This document shows, one piece after another, positions 18,491 to 25,396 of a stretch of 25,396 nt of DNA. The stretch's first letter is position 1. Every line of letters begins with the position of its first letter. Origin of the DNA: Amphimedon queenslandica (lineage: Eukaryota > Porifera > Demospongiae > Haplosclerida > Niphatidae); assembly GCF_000090795.2 (NCBI RefSeq), contig NW_003546270.1, positions 237,758 through 263,153 of the forward strand, in the 5' to 3' direction. The position numbers and the translations under genes are program-made. The notes beneath the pieces were generated by a model. The model was not told the DNA's origin and did no database searches. It was given only the letters and a program-made list of their open reading frames with translations.

Positions 18491-19161
18491 ACAAGTACTA
18501 GTTACGTATCATAGAAACTATATGTAAAATATAAATTTAATAACTTTTTTATTTAAAAAATATTGACAACAATGTAACTGTTGTCAATCATGTAATTATG
18601 GAACACAATGGGGTATGAAGGAACAATGAGGTAATTATGAAAGACTATTATTATATAGGCGGTAGCCTATATGTAGGATTGAGGTTGGTTTTTCAAGATG
18701 GCGGCCAAATTTACAATTTTCAAACACTTATATCTCATTCTTCTTCCATTTTACAGCCTAATAAATGGCTTAGATGAGCTCTCCTTCACTGAGCGATTCT
18801 TCTGGTACCCTTAGGGAGGACTGTAGTGTAGCAGGAGCATTTCTGAAGAACAGGCCCCAATTCAAAATTCTGCAAAAATTATTCAGCCTTTTTTTCTTTC
18901 ATCTTTCTTCTATCTCCACGGAAATCTTTTGAACTAGAGAACTGCTCAAGTTGCCTTTTACATCATTCCTTTGTGCTTGGGTCAAGGACCACAAATGTTG
19001 TTTCAAAAAGAAGCAAAGACAGAGACAAAAATGAAAGACAAAATCCAGCTAGAGACACCGCGTGGGTTTGTGGTATGACGCCATCTTATTTTATGTGCAC
19101 GTGATCATCATGAATAATAATTAACCAAACCACAGAATCATAACAGTAATTTTTATTAAAT
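18491..19161. other. Gene-less stretch with a GC-richer repeat-like core
   Basis: An AT-rich start is followed from about 18650 by less AT-rich sequence without a long frame. A small perfect hairpin, ATATAGGC (18653-18660), GGTA, GCCTATAT (18665-18672), opens it. AAGATGGCG near 18698 is mirrored by CGCCATCTT near 19080, so 18655-19100 may be one old inverted-repeat element. No gene is seen. Confidence 0.35.
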
Positions 19162-19398
19162 GTGACCATAATTGACAAAAGGGCTCTTATGGCGGATTTT
19201 AAAATTGATCATTATAATGGAAAATATCAACCTGTGAGTGCTTTGTTAGACAATTATTGTTTCTAAAAGTTTCATGGTAACTTTTTGCATCCTGTGGAGT
19301 AATTTTATGATAAATGGGGCTCAGGAAGTTGGATTTCTTAGGCTAGAAAGACAAATTTCACTACCCGCCATAAGGTACCTTTTGTCAATTATGGTCAC
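19162..19398. mobile_element. GTGACCATAATTG MITE, copy 2 (237 bp)
   Basis: Same ends and similar interior as 14930-15163, in the same orientation, roughly four-fifths identical by eye. Shared inner blocks include TTAGACAA.TA.TGTTTCTAAA, GTAACTTTTTG.ATCCT and CGCCATAAGGTACCTTTT. The flanks are AAAT on both sides, a plausible 4-bp target duplication. Confidence 0.85.
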
Positions 19399-19422
19399 AA
19401 ATTTAAGACAAAAGAGTGGAAT

Positions 19423-19747
19423 CAAGTAAATGAAGGAAACATTAAAAATGGATAAGTAGTAGCATTGAATTTGAAAAAAGTAAATAAACAAGAGGGTACT
19501 TGCAAACTGGTGTGAGAAGAAATCCTACACCACTGCATGATTATTATCCCACAAAAACATTCAGATCTACTCCCACATAGCACCATGAAAGCTTTATGCT
19601 TCATAAGCACCACAATGAAGCCTTTTATCTTTTATGCAGTGGTGCAAGATTTGTTCTCACACCAGTTTGCAAGTACCCTCTTGTTTATTTACTTTTTCCA
19701 ATTCAATCCCACTACTTTTCCATTTTTAATGATTCTTCATTTACTTG
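19423..19747. repeat. Long fold-back: 113-115-bp inverted arms with 97-bp spacer
   Basis: The arms 19423-19537 and 19635-19747 are reverse complements at about nine in ten positions over their whole length. For example, AAGAGGGTACTTGCAAACTGG on the left is mirrored exactly on the right. The outer end of the right arm abuts the stop codon (19748-19750) of the pogo-type transposase, so the right arm is that gene's 3' non-coding tail and the left arm is its inverted copy. Overlapping short frames in this region are by-products of the palindrome. Confidence 0.85.
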
Positions 19748-21482
19748 TTACACTTCAGGAGTACTATCATTAGACACTTTAACACCTTTAGCATGCATCC
19801 ACTTACTACATACATCACAATTAATCCATGAAACTACTCCATCTTCAGGACCATATGTCACTTCACACAAAATACACTCACGGTCTTCATCATCACTATT
19901 CTCATCACAGCTATCACTTTGAACTGTCTTCTTTTGCTTCCTACCTTGTGGCACTAGACTTTTTCTTCTTTTGCTGCAGTTCAAATTTCATGTCTTGTAC
20001 TTTTAGGCGTTTCTGGCTCCTTGGTTGATGGTTTTTTTTTCGCTGACTTCTTTCTCTCTACTTTCTGTATTTCCGGCTGTGTCTTTCGTCGTGTTGTTGC
20101 TTTCCCTTTCAGCTTGTCTACGAAAGGTGTATCAGTTAGGCATGGGGCTGTTGATGTTAGTGCACTACGTTGTTTCCTCTTGAGTGGAATCTTCATTTGA
20201 AGAAGTGACAGTATGTCATTAATAGATTCAAAGGTGTTTGTTGTTGATGGAAGGGAGGGAGGATTACAATCTGCTTTAGTTGTCAATAAATCAGACCTTG
20301 TTGCCCTTAGAGATGGTATAGATATAGTGGACTGTGAGTCAGACTTATTTACTATGAATGGTTTTGAAGGTCCAAGTAGTTGGTCTGATAGTCTTCCAGG
20401 ATTTAACGGATAAATTCCACTCTTACAGAAATCTGCAATAATATTGCTAGGGGTAAGTGCATGCGGCAGGCCTCTCCAACTAGTCTAGCAAGATCCTGCT
20501 CTGTCACACTCGGCCAGCATTATTTGCTAAAAATCTCCTACACACTTTACTAAGGTGTAACTTGAAAGAAGACATAATTGAACTGACAAGAGCCTGGAGT
20601 ATATGAGAACAATGTCAGGGCAGGTACAGCAAATGAATATCATTTCTTCAAGTATTCACTTAACTTCCATTGAAGTATGAGGTGCATGTCTATCATAGAT
20701 TAGTAGAACAGGTCTTGCACTTGAAATATTAACAATGAAAAAATCTGTCCAGCAGTATATGATGACTTTATTAATCTATCCTTTGGGTGAAACCTCAACA
20801 ATAGTTCCTAGAGGTGCACAAGTTTTATCGCAAACCCTCACGCATGGAAAAGTCACTAGTGAGGGTAGAGCATACCCTGAAGCAGATATACAGACAACCA
20901 ATGTATGAGTACGTCCCCTTTCTCCTGATGTTAACTCCAAACAACTTTCTGACCTCATCTTGGATGGAGCCTTGTTCTTTACCTATTGACTTTAAACATT
21001 CCAGTTTCGTCTGCAGTGTAGATAGGCATTGGTTTGTTTAATACATTGAGACTTGCATACATTGCTCGTAGTTTAGCAAAAAAATTCTAGAGTGTTTGCA
21101 TTTGCACATTTTGCTCGTAAGTATGATAGTGCCTCTGGCTTTCATAATGAATGCAACAAAATCCAGCATACCAGTCACGTCCTGCTTTTCCTTCAGTGAA
21201 GGGGTACTTTCTACCAGATCTCTCTGCAATTCCAAATGTAACAGTTCTGATGTCATCTACAGTAAGCCAATAGCCCAAGGTGCCCATATCTAGTATAATA
21301 CTGGAACAATTTTTTCTCTTGTTCAGATGTGAGGACAGTTTCTGGACCTGGTCTGGAGTCAACAGCCACTTCATTATGAACTCTCCTCTTAAGAGTTGTA
21401 AATCCTTAAGGACTCCATATTCACCTGCAGCTTGCCTCAATCCCGTATCATGAAGTTTCACAGCTTCCACAGCCTCAGTCAT
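19748..21482 (-). pseudogene. Pogo-type DDE transposase with C-terminal PHD-like finger, frameshifted
   Basis: Starts at ATG 21482. The N-terminus MTEAVEAVKLHDTGLRQAA with EYGV is a psq-type helix-turn-helix. Then come LGYWLTVDDIRTVTFGIAER and KAGRDWYAGFCCIH, as in the CENP-B-like DNA-binding part. The DDE_1 core follows: ADETGMF (first Asp at 21011-21009), ERGRTHTLVVCISASGYALP, GTIVEVSPKGW and VLLIYDRHAPH (second Asp at about 20694), then GIYPLNPGRL (about 20400). A long basic linker (KKPSTKEPETPK) leads to CILCEVTYGPEDGVVSWINC, DVC and WMH, a PHD/zinc-finger-like C-terminus that ends at 19748. Frames change at least at about 21090, 20960, 20770, 20450 and 19985, so it is inactive. Pogo/Tigger elements cut and paste at TA. 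No terminal repeats were identified. Confidence 0.75.
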
Positions 21483-22142
21483 GCTTTCGATATCCCATTG
21501 TAAGCGAACTTTTACTTACACCAATCTACTCCAACAGTCTATGTGCAGGTCCATGTCCCATCAGATCATTCTTTAAGTAAAAAAAGTGAGTCTGTGACTG
21601 CTGGATAGAGGCATATTAGCTGCATGCCGCCATTATGTTAATTAAAGAAGCATGTGCTGCAAAGTTTGGGTGTGGTTGTGCAATGTCAGATCTGCAGCTC
21701 TGGAAGAAGCAATTAATTTTTTACCAAGCTATGCTTGGAATCAACTGCTCGATACTTTAGTGGAGGTTTCCAGCTAAAAGAAGGTACATGTTACCGTTAT
21801 ACCAAGTGTGTGATTTTATTTCATTTAAAAACAAACAATTAATGTTATGATATGCAATGATAATATAAATGGCAACAGCCTGGAAGAACAGGATTAGCTG
21901 CAACATTGCAGGGAAGATGGACACTCAGCTCACAGCTTTTTGAACAAGGACTTGTGTGAAGACTAGTAATAATTTCACTTTTCATCAGGATAGTTGATAT
22001 TCCTTCAGCATGTCTATTTCTCATAAATGATGTAAAGTCATAACAATGATAATAATAATAAAAAAAATTATTGTTTGTGTAAAGCCAACAAGCATTACAA
22101 TGGCAAATAAAGAAATATAACAAATCAACACAAACAAGAACA
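21483..22142. other. Gene-less stretch upstream of the pogo-type remnant
   Basis: AT-rich sequence. Minus-strand frames at 22183-21845 and 22242-22021 are dominated by Phe/Tyr/Ile runs from A/T-rich triplets and overlap the fold-back that follows. I treat them as chance. No terminal repeat for the pogo-type element could be found here. Confidence 0.4.
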
Positions 22143-22377
22143 TAAAAAATTTTAAAAACAAGGTTAAGTAGGATTCTGAACAATCAACGACAATACGAAA
22201 TGAAAATCCTACTTGTGATGCAAATTCTACTCTACATTGCAAGGTAATTCATGATTCTTAAATAATAACATTAAAAGTACAGTGTAGAGTGAAATTTGCG
22301 TCACGAGCAGGACTGTCAATTCGTATTTTTGATGGTTGTTCAGAATCCTACTTAACCTTGTTTCTTAAAATTTTTTC
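22143..22377. repeat. Fold-back element, about 96-bp arms
   Basis: Left arm 22143-22238 and right arm 22281-22377 are imperfect reverse complements, with a 42-bp spacer. The outer part is almost perfect (AACAAGGTTAAGTAGGATTC and TGAACAA mirrored at 22330-22372), and the inner part is more diverged (TGATGCAAATTCTACTCTAC against TGACGCAAATTTCACTCTAC). This is a typical MITE or fold-back structure. Confidence 0.8.
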
Positions 22378-22604
22378 CATATGATGTAACTTTTCTACAA
22401 TTATCCATTTATTCTTAAGAAATGACTATCATCTTCCACTGTAGCGTCAATGAAGTTGATTTTTTTGCCTGGACTGAAGAAGGATTGAAGGAGACCAGAG
22501 AAAAAAGAGTTAGATGTGCCTGACTTGGTAATTACCACAAATGTAGATCCACATTTTGTCTGATCACTGTGACGCTATAGATACACAATAGAACTAGTGT
22601 TTTT

Positions 22605-22708
22605 AAGGAAGATTGTGGATGTGCTGCCAAGGGAATGCAGCTGGAACACAGTGATTCATATCCCAGTTCCAGCTGCATTCCCTTAGCAACCTATCAGCAT
22701 TCTTCCTT
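22605..22708. repeat. Hairpin, 43-nt arms, 18-nt loop
   Basis: AAGGAAGATTGTGGATGTGC at the left is mirrored with a few mismatches at 22688-22708. The inner 18 bp (AAGGGAATGCAGCTGGAAC) at 22629-22647 are perfectly mirrored at 22666-22684. The loop is 22648-22665. The tight loop would allow a stable RNA or cruciform hairpin. Confidence 0.8.
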
Positions 22709-22798
22709 AGCAACACCTGTAGCAACAACGGCCAAAAAACATTAAAATCGCCAATTAAGGTGTAGCTCCCTTTCCTTCTCTTACACTTACTCTAAGCT

Positions 22799-22813
22799 AC
22801 CTCTCTCTCTCTC
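22799..22813. repeat. (CT)n microsatellite
   Basis: A short pure CT run of about seven units. Confidence 0.8.
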
Positions 22814-23240
22814 ATGCAACCATTAGAGTCAATACCAATCTACATTTGCAACTACGGTGATTTTCAGAGTTTAGAAACAAGTCATCTTTAAAGCTAATAA
22901 GACTATGCCATGAAACTACAATCCTTTCGACATAGTGTACTGTCAGTTCTGTGGACATTCTTTCATAAAGTGGGACAGCCTATGAAAGCACAATCAAACA
23001 CTTCATACAGTCACTGGTATGAGCTACATGCTATAAAAATAATATTGAAATAGTGAAATATACAGAGTACACTTTAAATGATACTGACAATCATTTCACT
23101 CACTTAAATGATCATGTGAGTACGGATGGTTGTGAATCATTTTTGTTATTCCTCACAATTTTATATTTCTACTTTGCAGAAATATAATCATTATAATTAT
23201 ACTTTAATAACAAAAGTAGAACCATAAAGGATTACTTATA

Positions 23241-23330
23241 GTATGCTGAAGGAATACACTGGGCCCAGGGCCATACAATAAAAGAAAAATATTGTATGGC
23301 CCTGGGCCCCAGTGCATTCCTTCGGCATAC
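23241..23330. repeat. Hairpin, about 40-nt arms, 11-nt loop
   Basis: GTATGCTGAAGGAATACACT followed by GGGCCCAGGGCCATACAAT (23241-23279) is mirrored at 23291-23330 with about three differences. The loop AAAAGAAAAAT is 11 nt. The stem includes a GC-rich core (GGGCCCAGGGCC), unusual in this AT-rich stretch. Confidence 0.85.
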
Positions 23331-23695
23331 ATCATCTTCTGCAGAGTAGAGTTAAATTTTTTGAATTATTTTTATCAATAAATATCGGTTTTATTAATTA
23401 ACATATATTATTATTATTGGAACTAATAATTATTATTATGAATGAGCTCAACCCCCTTGTTTCTTTAATTTTTTCACAACCCTACTTTTTCTTATTTAAC
23501 AAAATTTTTTTTATTTACTTGTTTTTATACTTTTTATTAAATTTTATTATTGTTAATCATAATAATTTTGTCATTCATTTTTCGGTTAAATAGATTATCA
23601 GTTATTATTGGAAGAAAATAATGCTATCTTCAGTTAAGATACTTTCCTGACCTGCTTAATGTAACAATTTTTTTTGTTAATGAGAACATGCACAT
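23331..23695. other. Very AT-rich gene-less stretch
   Basis: Dominated by TTATTA/AATAAT runs. No frame or structured repeat is seen. It runs into the right-hand repeat array. Confidence 0.5.
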
Positions 23696-23912
23696 GTTAC
23701 AACAATCAACAAAAGATGCGCCACATCAGCTGGCATGCATTAATTATGTGCACAGCATTGATGGCAGCATCATTCAAATGCGCAACATCAGCCGGCAAGC
23801 ATTAACTTAATAATGCGCACAGCATTGATGGCAGCATTATGCGCAACATCAGCTGGCAAGCATTTACATATATGTAGTGCACACAGCATTGATGGCAGCA
23901 TTAACATGTATG
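23696..23912 (+). repeat. Short-unit repeat array, right block
   Basis: Three to four degenerate units of the same family as 84-217: CACATCAGCTGGCATGCATTAA (about 23723), GTGCACAGCATTGATGGCAGC (about 23748), CAACATCAGCCGGCAAGCATT (about 23783), GCGCACAGCATTGATGGCAGC (about 23815) and so on. The lead-in (ACAATCAACAAAAGATG) also matches the left block. The unit junction at 23801-23820 is uninterrupted, unlike its left counterpart. Confidence 0.8.
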
Positions 23913-24079
23913 ATGATCACTAATATATGTACTAAATCACTGCTTGAATGATACTACATGTACAAGTATAATGACAACTTTTAATGTTACTCTCCAATTT
24001 TTCTTGTCCTTCAAAATATTTCAGCAGCACCCAGATCCATAAGCACCTGATATTTGTACTGAACATGTAGTACAAGCCA

Positions 24080-24375
24080 CAAACAAGATCCAGATTTGAT
24101 AATGACAGCTTCTTAACCCTCAGTCCTACATAAATGATAGTCACAAATTAGAATCAATGCAAAACTCTAATGAACACTAAACCTCTTTCACACCCTCTCC
24201 CTGTCCATTATAATAGCATTAAGTATTCAATATTAAGTGTTATACATTGATTTATCTCACTTCCTGCATGAAGTTAGATCAAATTCATACTGAGAAATTC
24301 TGGATGGATACACCAATGGTTTTCACACACACATTACATGCATTAAAATACAAGTCACATTTAACAATCAATGTT
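24080..24375 (-). repeat. Helitron-family 3' segment, copy 2
   Basis: Direct-repeat partner of 14490-14817. It starts 55 bp downstream of the stop codon of the OTU-domain gene. Plus-strand and minus-strand frames over it (24247-24429, 24144-23932) are not supported. Confidence 0.6.
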
Positions 24376-24429
24376 TTTAAGATGATGGACCTCCCATTCA
24401 CCATACCCACTTCCATCAACGATCAATGA

Positions 24430-25396
24430 TTAAGAAATATTAATAGACTTAACTGCTTGGAAATGATTAGTACCAACATGCTTCAAATACAAAGCAGGTG
24501 AATTAGTATCACAAGGAATGCCATATAAATTTTGGGTTCCATATCTAGCCCAGCCAACAAAAGTAGGAGTTAGTGAATATCAATATATTGTTATACCTAA
24601 TATTGCAGTTAGTGTAATAATTTCTGTCAGTGCCCACACATAATTTCTATACATTTGTGACTTATTTATGTAATCATATATGCTTGAATATCTGGTTGTA
24701 ATGAGAGATAAAAGGGCATAAAATAAACAGTTCCCTTCACCAGGGACATCAAAAGTACTACTAGGAACTCTTTCATCTGACAATGGTGTTGTTAGACTAC
24801 CAGGTAAGATTCTAGCAGCTGAAATACTTCATTACCAGGGTAATTAACATAATGCCATTGTCTCCTCACAATATCTGGGTTGGGAGGCTCTTCATAAGTA
24901 AAGATGACATCATTTTATGGATTACTTATCTTTAATTTAATGCTTGAGAGTTTTATAGATACAATCAGACTACTACTACAATGGTCATTTTTTACATATA
25001 ACTTGGTATTATCATCTTTTGGTTTACATTTAATGTTTGAGAGTTTTATAGATACAATGAGACTACTACAACTATCATCATCTTTGACATTAAATTTGGT
25101 TTTTATGTGTTTTAAATTAATTGAAACAATTAATTTGTCATATTTTTGAGCGAGGCACTACCAAACAGTATTGTCAGTATTACTGTCTACAGCAGCTTTT
25201 CTTTTTTGGGGGCATGGCTTTAAAGCATTATCGTTACATTAAACTCATTGGGGCGATTAGACTTTTGTAAATCAGTACTTTTACGTTTATTGCTACAAAC
25301 AGTACTGTTACTAGTACCTTGTACATCACTTAAAGATACCTTGGCATTCTTACTACAAGGTTCAACATCAATTATACCAGTCAGTTGAATCTTTCT
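24430..25396 (-). pseudogene. OTU-domain (ovarian-tumour-type cysteine protease) gene, frameshifted, runs off the window
   Basis: Read down from the window edge. A linker-like start (GIIDVEPCSKNAKVSLSDVQ, then a basic KRKSTDLQKS patch and, after a frameshift, PCPQKRKAAVDSNTD) leads to a 31-residue tandem repeat with SLIVSIKLS (25150-24915). Next comes VIFTYEEPPNPDIVRRQW, HYVNYPGNEVF (about 24890-24815), then SDERVPSSTFDVPGEGNCLF and YALLSLI (24783-24715). The last is the OTU catalytic-Cys motif, here GEGNC rather than the common GDGNC. After another frameshift, LYGIPCDTNSPALYLKHVG and TNHFQAV (24520-24450) carry the catalytic His, and the stop is at 24432-24430. OTU domains remove ubiquitin, and some animal Helitrons encode one. 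The shared 3' segment downstream supports that origin. At least three frame changes make it non-functional. Confidence 0.65.
24915..25110 (-). repeat. 93-bp in-frame tandem repeat within the OTU-domain gene
   Basis: CTTGAGAGTTTTATAGATAC (24943) recurs as TTTGAGAGTTTTATAGATAC at about 25036, a period of 93 bp, exactly 31 codons. On the minus strand both copies encode S-S-L-I-V-S-I-K-L-S, separated by an acidic KDD/KND segment, and a third, more diverged unit (LIVSINLKHIK) lies near 25130. The codon-multiple period argues that the repeat expanded while the gene was coding. Confidence 0.7.

Noticed and set aside
18655..19100. Possible element bounded by AAGATGGCG and its reverse complement
   Set aside because: The inverted match is about 9 bp and the ends do not align further. 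Kept only as a note on the gene-less stretch.
19537..20028. Several plus-strand frames
   Set aside because: They arise from the palindrome at 19423-19747 and from the antisense of the PHD-like C-terminus.
20213..20413. 66-codon plus-strand frame
   Set aside because: Antisense to the pogo-type linker and GIYPLNPGRL region.
21845..22242. Two minus-strand frames rich in Phe/Tyr/Ile that resemble membrane segments
   Set aside because: The hydrophobicity is explained by poly-A/T and ATT/ATA triplets, and the frames cross the fold-back arm at 22143-22238.
22440..22580. Possible small element with CTGTAGCGTCA / TGACGCTATAG ends
   Set aside because: Only about 10-11 bp of inverted match with a mismatch, too short to call alone.

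Overview
The window looks like AT-rich, intron-bearing animal DNA. There are no rRNA or tRNA genes, operons or Shine-Dalgarno-spaced genes. Nearly every recognisable coding segment belongs to a metazoan DNA transposon, and most are broken. The mixture of EnSpm/CACTA-like, Helitron, hAT, pogo-type and DUF7869-type proteins, with many short MITE-like elements, most resembles a sponge genome such as Amphimedon. That assignment is an inference from remembered family resemblance, not from a database match.

Layout, left to right. Positions 84-1000 hold a short-unit repeat array (unit containing CAGCTGGCAAGCATTAA and GCATTGATGGCAGC), interrupted by a 0.7 kb element (218-935). Sequence from 1000 to 4330 is mostly AT-rich. 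It holds a MITE with near-perfect 60-bp inverted ends (2368-2931), a small inverted repeat (1293-1475) and two exon-like pieces on the minus strand (3395-3785). Positions 4332-11725 are a nested insertion. A short element with CATAG.GGTAGGAACA ends has been split by a 6.66 kb EnSpm/CACTA-like transposon (4463-11124) with perfect 13-bp CACTG termini. That transposon carries two divergent genes: a spliced minus-strand gene starting with a SAM-like domain (about 7882 to 5815) and a plus-strand transposase (8221-10882). They are separated by a 338-bp region that probably drives both.

From 11.7 to 17.2 kb come a decayed minus-strand DUF7869-type protein (about 14240-11990) and a decayed minus-strand Helitron Rep/Hel gene (about 16450-14820). 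A 234-bp MITE lies inside the Rep/Hel gene. Positions 17.34-18.49 kb hold a plus-strand hAT-type transposase remnant (TTF zinc finger plus DUF4371-like part), itself split by a MITE. A second copy of the 234-bp MITE lies at 19162-19398. A pogo-type transposase with a C-terminal PHD-like finger (21482-19748, minus) ends exactly where a long inverted duplication begins (19423-19747).

From 21.5 to 23.65 kb no gene is seen, but three strong fold-back structures are present. The repeat array of the left end returns at 23.70-23.91 kb. The right edge (24430 to the window end, minus) is a frameshifted OTU-protease-domain gene. It is followed by about 300 bp that also follow the truncated Helitron at 14.5-14.8 kb, which suggests that both belong to one Helitron family.

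I see no intact host gene. The window is best read as layered transposon debris. The insertion order can be partly deduced: MITEs lie inside the Helitron and hAT genes, the EnSpm element lies inside an older short element, and a MITE-like element lies inside the repeat array. The most complete and biologically interesting unit is the EnSpm-like element with its SAM-domain companion gene.
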